A model generated the notes under the pieces. That model ran no database searches. It was not told the DNA's origin and worked only from the letters and a program-made list of their open reading frames with translations. A stretch of 64,000 nt of DNA from the NCBI GenBank assembly GCA_030432755.1, contig JAUILZ010000004.1, positions 124,001 through 188,000 of the forward strand. Direction: 5' to 3'. The stretch comes from Gammaproteobacteria bacterium (lineage in GTDB: Bacteria > Pseudomonadota > Gammaproteobacteria > Arenicellales > Poriferihabitantaceae). A program made the position numbers and the translations under genes. Each line of letters begins with the position of its first letter. The stretch's first letter is position 1. Shown here piece by piece: positions 33,129-44,210 of the stretch.

Positions 33129-34976
33129 CTACTGCGTCACGGAAGCGTTGGCGCCGTCCCCGGAAGCCTGGTCGGACCAGTGTTCCTGCTTGCGTTCCTC
33201 GTACCATTTTCGGCCATTGACCAGCTTCCAGTCGGTCTCGTCCGCGCGGCGTTCGAAGCCGCCGCTGAAGATGCCGAGCTTGCCCCAGACGATGGCGTCG
33301 TTGCGCTCACCGTCGGCGGAGACCTCGGCCACCAGTTCGAGCCGGTCGCCCGCGACCGCGAGGTCGCGCACACGCAGCGACTTGTTGGAGGCGGATACGC
33401 TCGCATGGCCGCTGACGTCCTGCACGGTGAGAAATCCATCGAAGCGGCTGATCCATTCCTTGATCTCGGCGAACAGCGCAACGATCGCGCGCGTGTCCTT
33501 CATCTCGAGATCGACGTCCGCTTCCACCGCAAATGGCTGCGACAGGTCGGCCATTCCGGAGGGCACGGTGATGTTCATCCACCAGTGGTCGTCGACGTCG
33601 ACGTTCTCGTTGTCGAACACCCCGTTGAACAGGCGGAACTCGGTGCCGCCAAGATCCACGTGGTAGTCGTTGAGCTTCTGTCCGCTTGCCTCGGACGCGA
33701 GGCTCATGTCCATCGTGAATACCGTGTCGCGAAACTTGCCACCGATGCCCACGCCTTCCATGCCAAGCCGTGCTTCCGCGGCCTGGCTCGCACCATCCAC
33801 GGTGATCCCGCCCTGTATCCTCGCGCTGCCGCTTTCCACCGAGATACCCAGGGTGGGCGGGAGGTATTCGCCCAGCGTGGTGATGTCGGGAATCTCCGAC
33901 TCCGGGATATCGAGGCGGACGTTGAACTCGGACAGCACGCGCTCGGGATCCAGCGTGGGTGTCGATCCTTCCAGCGACAGGTTCGTTCCGCGCAGTAGCG
34001 GCAATTCAATGCCCTGGCGCGACAGGTCGTAGTCATCGAACACGATACGGATCTCACCGGCTGTATCGCCATTCACCTCGCGCACCGCACCCGTCACCCG
34101 GCCCGATCCGTGGGCGCTGTAGCCAAGGAACTCGAGCAGCAGACTGGTGGCGCTGACGTCGAGGGTGGTGCCGTCCAGCAAGCGGCCGTTCTCGAGGCGG
34201 GCATCGATGGCGATTTCGCCGTCGCCGTCGATCCGTTCGATCCACTCCATCCCGGGAAACAGGTACTGCAGCGGCACCAGCGTGCCTACCTGGCCTTCCA
34301 CGGTGACATGACCGGAGATCTTCTCCAGTAACGCCGGCCCGCGATCCTCTCGGGGATTGAATGGCGCGATGCCGCCGCTGGCGGTGATATCGATGGTCTT
34401 CGGCAGGCGGTTCTCGTCGACATGGAATTCGGCGCCGCGCCATTCCGCTTCCACGGGCCCGATGCTCTTGTCGCCTCTTACCTGAATCGAGGCCGAGGCC
34501 CGCCCACCGCCTTGCCCCCCAGAGAGGGATACGCGGTTGAACGAGACATGGGAGATGGCATCCACCACGCCGTCCGCGATCTCGATGGTCAATCCGGGAT
34601 AAGGTTTCGTCGGCGCGGGGCGTTCACCCTCCGGCTTTTCACGCGAAATGGCAACGCCGACCGTGCCCGCGTGGAGACCCTCGAACACCGCGCGCTTCTG
34701 CAAAAACGGCAGGATCGCGACCCGTCCGGAAACCCGATCGGCAGAGATCTCCGCATCCGTGGACCAGGTATGGATGTTCATCGTCGCCCCCCGCGCTTCG
34801 AACTGCAGCGGGTACAGCGTCCAGCCCTTGTCCCAGTCCAGGGTGAACTTGTCCGGTCGGATACCCGCGATGGCGGGTCCAATACCGGTGTTGAGGGCGA
34901 TGTTGCCGGCGACGAGCCAGATGATTTCCAGGCTGACGGCAGCCTTGACCACGAACAGGAACAGTTTCTTCAGCAC
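33129..34976 (-). CDS. Large periplasmic AsmA/TamB-like protein with N-terminal anchor
   Basis: From GTG 34976 the 615-residue product has a membrane helix (FVVKAAVSLEIIWLVAGNIAL) and then a long beta-rich periplasmic region with repeated amphipathic strands. An AsmA-like opening is visible (RPDKFTLDWDKGWTLYPLQFEARGATM). The C-terminus is polar (ADETDWKLVNGRKWYEERKQ). The architecture suggests the bridge-like lipid transport superfamily (AsmA/TamB/YhdP) or a DUF748-type protein; this is by pattern only. The start is uncertain because no good ribosome site is visible; an in-frame start at 35072 would lie in a short repeat. It precedes the moxR operon by 103 bp. Confidence 0.65.
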   Translation of the reverse strand: MLKKLFLFVVKAAVSLEIIWLVAGNIALNTGIGPAIAGIRPDKFTLDWDKGWTLYPLQFEARGATMNIHTWSTDAEISADRVSGRVAILPFLQKRAVFEGLHAGTVGVAISREKPEGERPAPTKPYPGLTIEIADGVVDAISHVSFNRVSLSGGQGGGRASASIQVRGDKSIGPVEAEWRGAEFHVDENRLPKTIDITASGGIAPFNPREDRGPALLEKISGHVTVEGQVGTLVPLQYLFPGMEWIERIDGDGEIAIDARLENGRLLDGTTLDVSATSLLLEFLGYSAHGSGRVTGAVREVNGDTAGEIRIVFDDYDLSRQGIELPLLRGTNLSLEGSTPTLDPERVLSEFNVRLDIPESEIPDITTLGEYLPPTLGISVESGSARIQGGITVDGASQAAEARLGMEGVGIGGKFRDTVFTMDMSLASEASGQKLNDYHVDLGGTEFRLFNGVFDNENVDVDDHWWMNITVPSGMADLSQPFAVEADVDLEMKDTRAIVALFAEIKEWISRFDGFLTVQDVSGHASVSASNKSLRVRDLAVAGDRLELVAEVSADGERNDAIVWGKLGIFSGGFERRADETDWKLVNGRKWYEERKQEHWSDQASGDGANASVTQ

Positions 34977-34997
34977 GACACCATGGGAGAAAAAATC

Positions 34998-35070
34998 GGT
35001 GACAGTATACTGAATTCCCGGACCAAGCCCCTGCAAGTCGGGTCGCGGGCCAATTAAGTATACTGTCACC
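34998..35070. repeat. MITE/REP-like element with inverted ends
   Basis: The 14-bp arm GGTGACAGTATACT (34998-35011) is perfectly repeated in inverse at 35057-35070, and the match extends to 19 bp with one difference (GAATT against TAATT). The 73-bp unit encodes nothing. Such ends resemble those I associate with IS200/RAYT-related short repeats of gammaproteobacteria. Confidence 0.65.
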
Positions 35071-35134
35071 AAAAAAACGACGCGTGGCGAGCTTGGGAGT
35101 CATACGTTTACGGCGGCGCTGATCAATCCAGGGC

Positions 35135-35167
35135 AAAAAAAAACCGCGCTCGATGCGCGGTTTTTTT
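35135..35167 (-). terminator. Rho-independent terminator of ahcY
   Basis: A hairpin (AAAACCGCGC, TCGAT loop, GCGCGGTTTT) followed on the minus strand by a run of A/T-paired bases lies 19 bp after the ahcY stop. Confidence 0.85.
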
Positions 35168-35185
35168 CGATCGATCCTTGTAGCA

Positions 35186-36604
35186 CTAGTATCGATAATG
35201 TTCCGGCTTGTACGGCCCTTCCACGCCAACACCGATGTAGTCCGCCTGCTCCTTGCTCAGCATGGTCAGGTTGGCGCCGATCTTGGCGAGGTGCAAACGC
35301 GCCACTTCCTCGTCGAGATGTTTCGGCAGGACGTAGACGTCGTTGCCGTACTTGTCGCCGTCGCGCCAGAGTTCGATCTGCGCCAGCACCTGGTTGGTGA
35401 AGCTGTTGGACATGACGAAGCTCGGGTGGCCGGTGGCGCAGCCCAGGTTCACCAGCCGGCCCTCGGCAAGGAGGATGATACGGTTGCCGCTCGGCAGCGT
35501 GATCTGGTCCACCTGGGGCTTGATGTTCACCCACTCGTACTTCTTCAGCGAGGCGACGTCGATCTCGTTGTCGAAGTGACCGATATTGCAGACGATGGCC
35601 TGGTCCTTCATCGCGGTGAGATGCTCCGCGGTGATGACGTTGAAGTTGCCGGTGGCGGTGACGAAGATGTCCACCTGGCCGGCGACATCGTCCATGTTGA
35701 CCACGCGGAAACCTTCCATCGCCGCCTGCAGCGCGCAGATGGGATCGATCTCGGTGACCCAGACGGTGGATCCCAGGCCGCGCAGTGACTGGGCACAGCC
35801 CTTGCCGACATCGCCATATCCGAGAACGAGAGAGATCTTTCCCGCCACCATCACGTCGGTGGCGCGCTTGATACCGTCCACCAGAGATTCGCGGCAGCCA
35901 TAGAGGTTGTCGAACTTGGACTTGGTGACAGAGTCGTTGACGTTGATCGCGGGGAACGGCAGGGTGCCGGCTTTCGCCATCTGGTAGAGGCGCTTGACCC
36001 CGGTGGTGGTCTCCTCGGTCACGCCCTGGATGCCCGCCAGGCGGGTGCTGTACCAGTCGGTGCTGGTCTTGAGGCGCGCACGGATGGAATTGAACAGCGC
36101 GACCTCCTCCTCGCTGCCGGGATTGTCCAGCACGGAGAGATCCTTCTCCGCTTTCGCGCCGAGCACCAGCAGCAGGGTGGCGTCGCCGCCATCGTCGAGG
36201 ATCATGTTGGGACCACCGCCACCCGGCCAGTCCATGATGCGATGGGTATAGTCCCAGTATTCCTCCAGGGACTCGCCCTTGTAGGCGAATACCGGGATAC
36301 CGGCGGCGGCGATGGCCGCGGCGGCATGGTCCTGGGTGGAGAAGATGTTGCAGGACGCCCAGCGCACTTCCGCGCCCAGCGCCACCAGCGATTCGATGAG
36401 GACCGCGGTCTGGATGGTCATGTGAATGGAGCCCGCGATGCGCGCGCCCTTGAGCGGCTGCTCGGCGGCGTACTTCTCGCGGGTCGCCATCAGCCCGGGC
36501 ATCTCGGACTCGGCGATGTTGATCTCCTTGCGGCCGAAATCCGCGGCATTGATATCCGCGACGGTGTAATCCTGGCTGAGTTTTTCTACGGCTTGAATGG
36601 ACAT
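35186..36604 (-). CDS. ahcY: Adenosylhomocysteinase (S-adenosyl-L-homocysteine hydrolase)
   Basis: The 472-residue enzyme splits S-adenosylhomocysteine to adenosine and homocysteine with bound NAD. Visible are the substrate domain ([41 protein letters not shown]), the NAD-binding fold ([17 protein letters not shown]) and the C-terminal tail that ends YKPEHYRY. The length includes the roughly 40-residue insertion of the bacterial form ([13 protein letters not shown] region). It lies 89 bp downstream of metK on the same strand, so the two form the SAM-recycling unit. Confidence 0.97.
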   Translation of the reverse strand: MSIQAVEKLSQDYTVADINAADFGRKEINIAESEMPGLMATREKYAAEQPLKGARIAGSIHMTIQTAVLIESLVALGAEVRWASCNIFSTQDHAAAAIAAAGIPVFAYKGESLEEYWDYTHRIMDWPGGGGPNMILDDGGDATLLLVLGAKAEKDLSVLDNPGSEEEVALFNSIRARLKTSTDWYSTRLAGIQGVTEETTTGVKRLYQMAKAGTLPFPAINVNDSVTKSKFDNLYGCRESLVDGIKRATDVMVAGKISLVLGYGDVGKGCAQSLRGLGSTVWVTEIDPICALQAAMEGFRVVNMDDVAGQVDIFVTATGNFNVITAEHLTAMKDQAIVCNIGHFDNEIDVASLKKYEWVNIKPQVDQITLPSGNRIILLAEGRLVNLGCATGHPSFVMSNSFTNQVLAQIELWRDGDKYGNDVYVLPKHLDEEVARLHLAKIGANLTMLSKEQADYIGVGVEGPYKPEHYRY

Positions 36605-36693
36605 GATAGATTTCCTTGGGTTACGCGTCTTTCAGTGTGATGTCCGCGGCCCTGGCGGCCGCGGGGTCAGGTTCGGTCTGGTCCGGGTTCGAT

Positions 36694-37860
36694 CTAGATA
36701 CCGGCGTCGGCCTTCAGGTCGTCGGCCTTGTCGGTACGTTCCCAGGTGAAGTTGGCGCCGGTGCGCCCGAAATGGCCGTACGCCGCGGTCTCGCGATAGA
36801 TGGGACGCAGCAGGTCGAGTGTCTGGATGATGGCCTTGGGTCGCAGATCGAAGTGGCGATTGATCAGCGCGGCGATGGAATCATCGTCGATCCTGCCGGT
36901 GCCGAATGTTTCCACCATGATGGAGACCGGTTTCGCCACGCCGATGGCATATGCCACCTGTACCTCGCACTTGTCCGCGAGACCGGCGGCAACCACGTTC
37001 TTCGCCACGTAACGGGTGGCGTAGGCCGCGGAGCGGTCCACCTTCGAGGGGTCCTTGCCGGAGAACGCGCCACCGCCGTGATGCGCTGCGCCGCCATAGG
37101 TGTCGACGATGATCTTGCGCCCGGTGAGGCCGCAATCGCCCACGGGCCCGCCGATGACGAACTTGCCGGTGGGATTCACGAGGAACTTCGTCTCCTCGTA
37201 GATCATGTCCGCCGGAAGCACCGGCTTGATGATCTCCTCGACCACCGCCTCCTTCAGGTCCTCGTGCGAGATCCCCTCCTCATGCTGGGTGGAGAGCACC
37301 ACGGTATCGACGAACTTCGGCTTGCCGTCCACGTAACGCACCGTAACCTGGCTCTTGGCGTCCGGCCGCAGCCAGGTGAGCTTGCCGGTCTTGCGCGCCT
37401 CGGACTGTTTCTTCACCAGCAGGTGGGAATAGGTGATCGGGAACGGCATCAGCACGTCGGTCTCGTTGCAGGCATAGCCGAACATGAGGCCCTGGTCGCC
37501 CGCGCCCTGGTCAAGGTCGATGCCCTGGCCCTCGTTGACACCCTGGGCGATATCGCTTGACTGCTTGTCGAGGGAGACGATAACGGCGCAACTGTCGGCA
37601 TCGAAGCCCATGTCCGAGGAGGTGTAGCCGATCTCCTTGATCGTCTCGCGCACCACCTTGGGAAAATCCACCTGGGAATCACTGGTGATCTCGCCGGAGA
37701 TCACCACCATGCCGGTGTTGATCAGGGTCTCGCAGGCCACGCGGGAAGCGGGGTCCCCCGTCAGCATGGCATCGAGGATCGTATCCGACACCTGGTCGGC
37801 GACCTTGTCTGGATGGCCCTCGGAGACGGATTCCGACGTGAAAAGATAAGACTTGGACAT
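36694..37860 (-). CDS. metK: S-adenosylmethionine synthetase
   Basis: The 388-residue enzyme makes SAM from methionine and ATP. Hallmarks are [18 protein letters not shown] at the N-terminus, [16 protein letters not shown] and the phosphate-binding [19 protein letters not shown]. It precedes ahcY and lies behind a perfect palindrome at 37923-37942. A GC-rich stem-loop in the metK-ahcY spacer (CCGCGGCC with GGCCGCGG) may alter relative expression. Confidence 0.97.
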   Translation of the reverse strand: MSKSYLFTSESVSEGHPDKVADQVSDTILDAMLTGDPASRVACETLINTGMVVISGEITSDSQVDFPKVVRETIKEIGYTSSDMGFDADSCAVIVSLDKQSSDIAQGVNEGQGIDLDQGAGDQGLMFGYACNETDVLMPFPITYSHLLVKKQSEARKTGKLTWLRPDAKSQVTVRYVDGKPKFVDTVVLSTQHEEGISHEDLKEAVVEEIIKPVLPADMIYEETKFLVNPTGKFVIGGPVGDCGLTGRKIIVDTYGGAAHHGGGAFSGKDPSKVDRSAAYATRYVAKNVVAAGLADKCEVQVAYAIGVAKPVSIMVETFGTGRIDDDSIAALINRHFDLRPKAIIQTLDLLRPIYRETAAYGHFGRTGANFTWERTDKADDLKADAGI

Positions 37861-37922
37861 GTTTGGCTTGCCTCGGACAATACGGCGCCCGCACCAACGG
37901 GCCCGATCTGGTGTAATCTGGA

Positions 37923-37942
37923 ATATAAAGGAATCTTTATAT
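37923..37942. promoter_or_regulatory. Palindromic operator upstream of metK (SahR-type candidate)
   Basis: ATATAAAG and CTTTATAT form a perfect 8-bp inverted repeat with a 4-bp centre (GAAT). It is 63 bp upstream of metK in a very A/T-rich patch. ArsR-family SahR regulators, which sense S-adenosylhomocysteine, use short A/T-rich palindromes before metK, ahcY and metH in proteobacteria. The assignment to SahR is inferred. Confidence 0.5.
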
Positions 37943-38054
37943 CCGAGATGTTAGCACAATTGCCCCGGGCGGGGAATCGAAATACGGCCCGTAAACGCCG
38001 AAAAACACGCCGAAAACGCCAATTTTCCCGCTGCCCGCAATGCGTTTCGGGTAG

Positions 38055-39008
<954 letters not shown>

Positions 39009-39088
39009 CGGGTGGCCGCCACCGCCAACCGGCAGCGCGCAACAGGCGCGGCCAGTCATTGACGACTTTCATTGAATCCCTGCCTTCC

Positions 39089-40918
39089 ATGACCCTTTCC
39101 CTCCTCCGCAACATTGCCATCATCGCCCACGTGGATCACGGCAAGACCACGCTGGTGGATCGCCTGCTGCAGCAGTCGGGCACCCTGGGCGATCGCTTCG
39201 GCCCGGTGGAACGGGTCATGGACGGCAACGACCTCGAAAAGGAACGCGGCATCACCATCCTCGCGAAAAACACCGCGCTGCGCTGGCAGGACTATCGCAT
39301 CAATATCGTCGACACGCCGGGTCACGCCGACTTCGGCGGCGAGGTGGAGCGGGTGCTCTCGATGGTGGATTCCGTGCTGCTGCTGGTGGACGCGGTGGAC
39401 GGCCCCATGCCGCAGACCCGGTTCGTCACCCAGAAGGCCTTCACCCACGGGCTCAAACCCATCGTCGTGATCAACAAGATCGACCGCGACGGCGCGCGCC
39501 CGGGCTGGGTGCTGGACCAGACCTTCGACCTCTTCGACCGTCTCGGCGCGACCGATGAGCAGCTCGACTTCCCGGTGGTGTACACCTCCGCGATCCAGGG
39601 CATCGCCGGCAAGGACCCGACGCACATGGCAGCGGACATGACGCCGCTGTTCGAGGCCATCGTCGATCGCGTTCCCGCGCCGGACGTGGACCCGGACGCG
39701 CCGTTCCAGATGCAGATTTCGTCGCTCGCCTACTCGAGCTACGTCGGCACCATCGGCATCGGCCGGGTCACCCGCGGCAGCGTCGCCCCGCGCCAGCGCA
39801 TCGCCTGTATCAACCGTTTCGGCGAGGCCCGTACCGGGCGCATCGGCCAGGTACTCGGCTTTCACGGACTCGAGCGGGTGGAAGTGGAAAGCGCGAGCGC
39901 GGGGGACATCATCGCCGTCACCGGGATCGAGGAGCTCGGCATCTCCGACACCCTGTGCGACCCGGAACATCCCCAGGCCCTGCCCTCGCTCAGCGTCGAC
40001 CGGCCCACGGTGCAGATGAACTTCCAGGTCAACACCTCGCCCATGGCGGGACGCGAGGGCAAGTTCGTCACCTCGCGCCAGATCGGCGACCGCCTGCGGC
40101 GCGAGCTGATCCATAACGTCGCCCTGCAGGTGGAGGACACCGCGGATCCTGACGTGTTCGCGGTATCCGGCCGCGGCGAGCTGCACCTGTCCATCCTGCT
40201 GGAGAACATGCGCCGCGAGGGCTACGAGGTCGCGGTATCGCGTCCCCATGTCATCACCCGCATGATCGACGGCGAGCTGTGCGAACCCTGGGAAGAGCTC
40301 AGCGTGGACATCGAGAGCGACCACCAGGGCGCGGTGATGGAAGCGCTCGGCGAACGCGGCGCAGCGCTCGAGAACATGCAGCCCGATGGCCGTGGCCGCG
40401 TGCGCCTCGAGTACCGTATACCCGCGCGCGGCCTGATCGGCTTCCAGACCGAGTTCCTCACCATGACCTCGGGCAGCGGCCTGCTGTTCCACGTATTCGA
40501 TTGCTATGCCCCGGCGGTTTCCGGCGAGATCGGCAACCGCCACAACGGCGCGCTGGTCTCCATGGCGGCGGGCAAGGCGCTGGCCTTCGCCCTGTTCAAC
40601 CTGCAGGAACGCGGGCGGCTGTTCATCCACCCGAACACCGAGGTGTACGAGGGCCAGGTGGTAGGGCTGCATTCCCGCGCCAACGACCTCGTGGTCAATC
40701 CGCTCAAGGGCAAGCAGCTCACCAATATCCGCGCCGCGGGCAAGGACGACGCCATCGTCCTCGAACCACCGCTCCGCCTCACGCTGGAAAGCGCCATCGA
40801 GATCATCGACGACGATGAGCTGGTGGAGATCACGCCGAAGAGCATTCGCCTGCGCAAGAAGCTGCTGAAGGAGCACGAGCGCAAGCAGGCGTCCCGCGCG
40901 CGTCAGAAGATTGCCTGA
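39089..40918 (+). CDS. typA: Ribosome-associated GTPase TypA/BipA
   Basis: The 609-residue translational GTPase (ATG 39089; family start, [22 protein letters not shown]) has G1 AHVDHGKT, G2 ERGITI, G3 DTPGHADF, G4 [10 protein letters not shown] and the BipA C-terminal domain ([37 protein letters not shown]). It supports 50S assembly and growth at low temperature or stress. The in-frame TTG at 39059 adds ten unrelated residues. nudC follows in overlapping transcriptional context. Confidence 0.96.
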   Translation: MTLSLLRNIAIIAHVDHGKTTLVDRLLQQSGTLGDRFGPVERVMDGNDLEKERGITILAKNTALRWQDYRINIVDTPGHADFGGEVERVLSMVDSVLLLVDAVDGPMPQTRFVTQKAFTHGLKPIVVINKIDRDGARPGWVLDQTFDLFDRLGATDEQLDFPVVYTSAIQGIAGKDPTHMAADMTPLFEAIVDRVPAPDVDPDAPFQMQISSLAYSSYVGTIGIGRVTRGSVAPRQRIACINRFGEARTGRIGQVLGFHGLERVEVESASAGDIIAVTGIEELGISDTLCDPEHPQALPSLSVDRPTVQMNFQVNTSPMAGREGKFVTSRQIGDRLRRELIHNVALQVEDTADPDVFAVSGRGELHLSILLENMRREGYEVAVSRPHVITRMIDGELCEPWEELSVDIESDHQGAVMEALGERGAALENMQPDGRGRVRLEYRIPARGLIGFQTEFLTMTSGSGLLFHVFDCYAPAVSGEIGNRHNGALVSMAAGKALAFALFNLQERGRLFIHPNTEVYEGQVVGLHSRANDLVVNPLKGKQLTNIRAAGKDDAIVLEPPLRLTLESAIEIIDDDELVEITPKSIRLRKKLLKEHERKQASRARQKIA

Positions 40919-40946
40919 TCGCGGACAGAATCCAGGCCAGGAGGAC

Positions 40947-41897
40947 GTGATCCTCCATTACACCGCCATGGCGCTGACGCGCCACGGCGACCTGCGCCAG
41001 GACCCTGACTGGCTGCGCGCCCAGCTCGCCTCGGATCGCTCGCGGGTGCTGCCCCTGCGTGCGGACCGCAACCTGTTCCACGCCGACCGACAGCCTCCCG
41101 AAGCCGCTCGCATTCCCATCGACGATGCCGCGCTGATGCTCGCCAATGCGCGCGAGGTGATCTACCTCGGCCACGAGGCCGGGCGCGCGCTGTTCGCGGC
41201 GGACCTGGACGACATCGACGAGCTGCGCGCGGAGGAACTCGTTGACCGCGCTGCGCCGGGCAGCCGATTCCTCGACCTGAGGCGTATCGGTACGCTGCTG
41301 TCACCGGCGGAAGGTTCGCTCGCGGCATACGCAAGGGCGATGACCGCCTGGCATCGCAACAATGGCTTCTGCGCGCGCTGCGGCCAGCCGACGACGGCCA
41401 TGCGTGGCGGCCACATGCGCCGCTGCGACGGCTGCGGGCGAGAACACTTCCCGCGCATCGACCCCGCGGTGATCATGCTCGTGGAACTGGCGGATCCACC
41501 GGACGGCATTCCCCGCTGCCTGCTCGGACGTCATCCCGGTCTGCCCGGTCGCATCTATTCCACCCTCGCGGGCTACGTCGATCCGGGCGAGACCCTGGAG
41601 CAGGCGGTGGCGCGCGAGGTGCGCGAGGAGGCCGGTATCGGCGTCACCGACATCCGCTACGTGGCCTCCCAGCCCTGGCCGTTTCCCGGTTCGCTGATGC
41701 TCGGCTTCCGCGCACGCAGTCGCGACCAGGAACCGGATTTCGCCGCCGACGAGCTCGAGGATGCGCGCTGGTTCACCGCTGACGAGATCCGCGCATTCGG
41801 CGAATTCGGCGACGACCGCGGCGCCAACCATGAATTACCCCGCGGCGACTCCATCGCGCGCCTACTGATTGCGCAATGGCTTACAGAACAAGGTTAA
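40947..41897 (+). CDS. nudC: NudC-type NADH pyrophosphatase (Nudix)
   Basis: The 316-residue enzyme hydrolyses NADH and removes NAD caps from RNA. It has the NudC zinc ribbon (CARCGQP then CDGCG with PRIDPAVIMLV), a Nudix box (GYVDPGETLEQAVAREVREEAGI) and the NudC signature SQPWPFP. The start is uncertain: GTG 40947 lies only 2 bp after AGGAGG, and ATG 40968 is too far from it. The TTG at 40911 lies in the end of typA. It is co-directional with and directly downstream of typA. Confidence 0.88.
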   Translation: MILHYTAMALTRHGDLRQDPDWLRAQLASDRSRVLPLRADRNLFHADRQPPEAARIPIDDAALMLANAREVIYLGHEAGRALFAADLDDIDELRAEELVDRAAPGSRFLDLRRIGTLLSPAEGSLAAYARAMTAWHRNNGFCARCGQPTTAMRGGHMRRCDGCGREHFPRIDPAVIMLVELADPPDGIPRCLLGRHPGLPGRIYSTLAGYVDPGETLEQAVAREVREEAGIGVTDIRYVASQPWPFPGSLMLGFRARSRDQEPDFAADELEDARWFTADEIRAFGEFGDDRGANHELPRGDSIARLLIAQWLTEQG

Positions 41898-42083
41898 GTC
41901 AGAAAAACGAATCCCCTCCCCTGCCGTCCAGTGACATACTGTACCCGGCGTGAAGTCGAAAGCGAACGATATCCCCGCTCTCCACGGGAAACCGGCAATG
42001 CCATGGTTTTTTAACCGTGATCAATTGCATTCGCCACGTTTGCCGCTATTGTTAGAAGTTTCGAGATTACCGACCACGATCCC

Positions 42084-42857
42084 ATGGCGGAGCTGCACCA
42101 GGAAACCGTAACCGACGTTCATCACTGGACCGACCGGCTGTTCACCTTCCGCACCACGCGCGACCCCGCGCTGCGGTTCCGTAACGGCGAATTCGCCATG
42201 ATCGGCATCGAGGTGGACGGCAAGCCGCTGATGCGCGCCTACAGCATGGCGAGCGCGAACTACGAGGACTTCCTCGAGTTCTACAGTATCAAGGTGCCCG
42301 ACGGGCCGCTGACCTCGCGCCTGCAGAACATCGAGGTCGGCGACAAGGTCTATGTCAGTCGCAAGCCCACGGGCACGCTGCTGTGGGATCACATGCGTCC
42401 GGGCAAGCACCTCTACATGCTCAGCACCGGCACCGGACTCGCGCCCTTCCTGTCGGTGATCAAGGACCCGGACATCTACGAAAACTTCGAGAAGGTCGTG
42501 CTGGTGCATGGCTGCCGCTACATCAACGAACTCACCTACGAGAAGCTCATCACCCACGAACTCCAGCATAACGAGTTCTTCGGCGAGGAGGTGCGCAAGA
42601 AGCTCATCTACTACCCCGCCGTGACCCGGGAGAAGTTCCGCAACTACGGCCGCATCAACACGCTCATCGAGAGCGGAAAGCTCATGCGCGACATCGGACT
42701 GCCGCCCCTCAACGTCGACGACGACCGCTTCATGCTCTGCGGCAGCCCGGCGATGCTGAAGACCCTGAGCGAGATGCTCGTGCGACTGGGCTTCACGGAG
42801 ACCCGCAAGAGCGACTTCCGCGAATTCGTGGTCGAACGCGCCTTCGTCGAGAGATAG
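42084..42857 (+). CDS. fpr: Ferredoxin--NADP+ reductase
   Basis: The 257-residue bacterial-type FNR binds FAD through RAYSMAS (R-x-Y-S) and VPDGPLTSRL, and NADP through STGTGLAPFLSV and the C-terminal LCGSPAML motif. The C-terminal tail (REFVVERAFVER) is the bacterial fpr type. It supplies reduced ferredoxin or flavodoxin, often under oxidative stress. The upstream 186 bp have no clear SoxR site that I can identify. Confidence 0.95.
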   Translation: MAELHQETVTDVHHWTDRLFTFRTTRDPALRFRNGEFAMIGIEVDGKPLMRAYSMASANYEDFLEFYSIKVPDGPLTSRLQNIEVGDKVYVSRKPTGTLLWDHMRPGKHLYMLSTGTGLAPFLSVIKDPDIYENFEKVVLVHGCRYINELTYEKLITHELQHNEFFGEEVRKKLIYYPAVTREKFRNYGRINTLIESGKLMRDIGLPPLNVDDDRFMLCGSPAMLKTLSEMLVRLGFTETRKSDFREFVVERAFVER

Positions 42858-42864
42858 GATCGAC

Positions 42865-42881
42865 ACGCGGCAACGCCGCGT
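42865..42881 (+). terminator. Hairpin after fpr
   Basis: A 7-bp stem (ACGCGGC with GCCGCGT) around a 3-nt loop lies 8 bp after the fpr stop. It is followed by a C-run rather than T, so it is a weak candidate. Confidence 0.35.
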
Positions 42882-42925
42882 CCCCCTTCGCCCGGGTAGC
42901 CGCGGACACGCTCTTTCCGGCGTCG

Positions 42926-42943
42926 GTGTCACACTGGCGTCAT
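42926..42943 (+). promoter_or_regulatory. Candidate Pho box upstream of the second glycosyltransferase
   Basis: GTGTCAC (42926-42932) and GCGTCAT (42937-42943) are spaced 11 bp apart like the two halves of a Pho box (CTGTCAY, 4 bp, CTGTCAY). A CACACT at 42954-42959 lies 10 bp downstream, where the -10 of a PhoB promoter is expected. Starting there, transcription would begin at or next to the ATG at 42966. PhoB binding is inferred. Confidence 0.45.
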
Positions 42944-42965
42944 CCAGGGGATTCACACTGGCGGC

Positions 42966-44207
42966 ATGGCGCCAGAAACCGGGACACCGCGGGTATTGAT
43001 GCTCTCGGATGTCTACTTCCCGCGGATCAACGGGGTGTCCACCTCGATCCGCACCTTCCGCCGCGACCTGGCGGCACTCGGCTGTCATAGTCTTCTCGTC
43101 GCTCCCGCCTATCCAGGCGCGGCGGAAGACACCGAGGATGTCATCCGCATCCGCTCGCGCTACCTGCCCGCGGACCCGGAGGACCGGCTCATGGTGTACC
43201 GGGAACTCGGGCACGCCGCGAGGGAAGTTGCCGAAGGCTTCGACCTCGTGCACGTGCAGACGCCGTTCCTCGCGCATTACGCCGGCGTCCGACTGGGACG
43301 CGAACTCGGGATTCCCGTGGTCGAGACCTGCCACACCTATTTCGAGCATTACTTCCAGCATTACCTGCCGTGGATTCCCGCCGGCCTTTTGCGCGGGCTC
43401 TCGCGCGCGCTGACGCGAAGCCAGTGCAAACACGTTGATCACGTCATTTCCCCCTCGACACAGATGGCCGATGCCTTGCGCCGATACGGGGTAAAGAGCA
43501 CCGTCGAGGTGATTCCCACCGGCCTCGACATGGATCGCTTCACCGCCGGCGACGGCGCGCGCTTCCGCCGCGATCACGGCATCGACCCGAAACGCCCTGT
43601 GCTCCTCAACGTGGGGCGGGTGGCGCACGAGAAGAACCTGGGTTTCCTGTTCGACGTGCTCGCGAGCGTGCGGCGAGACGTACCCGATGTGCTCATGGTG
43701 CTTGCCGGGGAAGGGCCCGCGCGCACCGGGCTGCAGGCGAGAGCGCGCGCCGAAGGACTTGACGACAATCTCTGCTTCGTCGGCTATCTCGACCGGGACA
43801 AGGAGTTGCTGGACTGCTACCGCGCCGCGGACCTGTTTATCTTCGCCTCGCGCACCGAGACCCAGGGGCTGGTGTTGCTGGAAGCCATGGCCACGGGACT
43901 GCCGGTGGTGTCCACCGCGGTGATGGGAACCGCGTCGGTGCTCGCGGATGCGCATGGTGCGCTGGTGGCAGAGGAGTCCGTCGCGGAGTTCAGCGATGCG
44001 GTGATCTTCCTGCTCCGGAGCCCGCAGCGGCGACTGGAGATGGCGGACGAGGCGCGGCAGTTCGTGGAACGTAACTGGTCCAGCCGGGAGATGGCGGCGC
44101 GTATGCTGGGGTTGTACCAGGTTGTGTTGGCAAAGGCGCGCAGGCCCGTCACCACGCGGTCGGGGGGTGAAACGACGCGGCCCGGAGAATCCGCTGCCGC
44201 GCGATAA
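42966..44207 (+). CDS. GT4 glycosyltransferase, diacylglycerol glucosyltransferase-like
   Basis: The 413-residue GT-B enzyme has an N-terminal acceptor domain (SDVYFPRINGVSTSIRTF, TCHTYFEHYFQHYLP) and a C-terminal donor domain (NVGRVAVEK-like NVGRVAHEKNLGFL, TQGLVLLEAMATGLPVV). The HT-Y-E-Y pattern resembles 1,2-diacylglycerol 3-glucosyltransferases and capsule-independent lipid glycosyltransferases. A disordered Arg/Thr/Ser-rich tail follows residue 390. It is distinct from the agt gene at 8042 and is preceded by a Pho-box-like site. It converges on the aminotransferase gene with a 3-bp gap. Confidence 0.75.
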   Translation: MAPETGTPRVLMLSDVYFPRINGVSTSIRTFRRDLAALGCHSLLVAPAYPGAAEDTEDVIRIRSRYLPADPEDRLMVYRELGHAAREVAEGFDLVHVQTPFLAHYAGVRLGRELGIPVVETCHTYFEHYFQHYLPWIPAGLLRGLSRALTRSQCKHVDHVISPSTQMADALRRYGVKSTVEVIPTGLDMDRFTAGDGARFRRDHGIDPKRPVLLNVGRVAHEKNLGFLFDVLASVRRDVPDVLMVLAGEGPARTGLQARARAEGLDDNLCFVGYLDRDKELLDCYRAADLFIFASRTETQGLVLLEAMATGLPVVSTAVMGTASVLADAHGALVAEESVAEFSDAVIFLLRSPQRRLEMADEARQFVERNWSSREMAARMLGLYQVVLAKARRPVTTRSGGETTRPGESAAAR

Positions 44208-44210
44208 GGA

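Noticed and set aside
36605..36693. Possible S-adenosylhomocysteine riboswitch before ahcY
   Set aside because: The leader has only a GC-rich stem-loop; the conserved core of the SAH riboswitch could not be found.
39056..40876. 606-codon minus-strand frame opposite typA
   Set aside because: His/Val/Asp-rich antisense composition and no family; typA on the plus strand is certain.
42021..43955. 644-codon minus-strand frame opposite fpr and the glycosyltransferase
   Set aside because: It spans two convincing plus-strand genes and their intergenic gap, and looks like antisense shadow.
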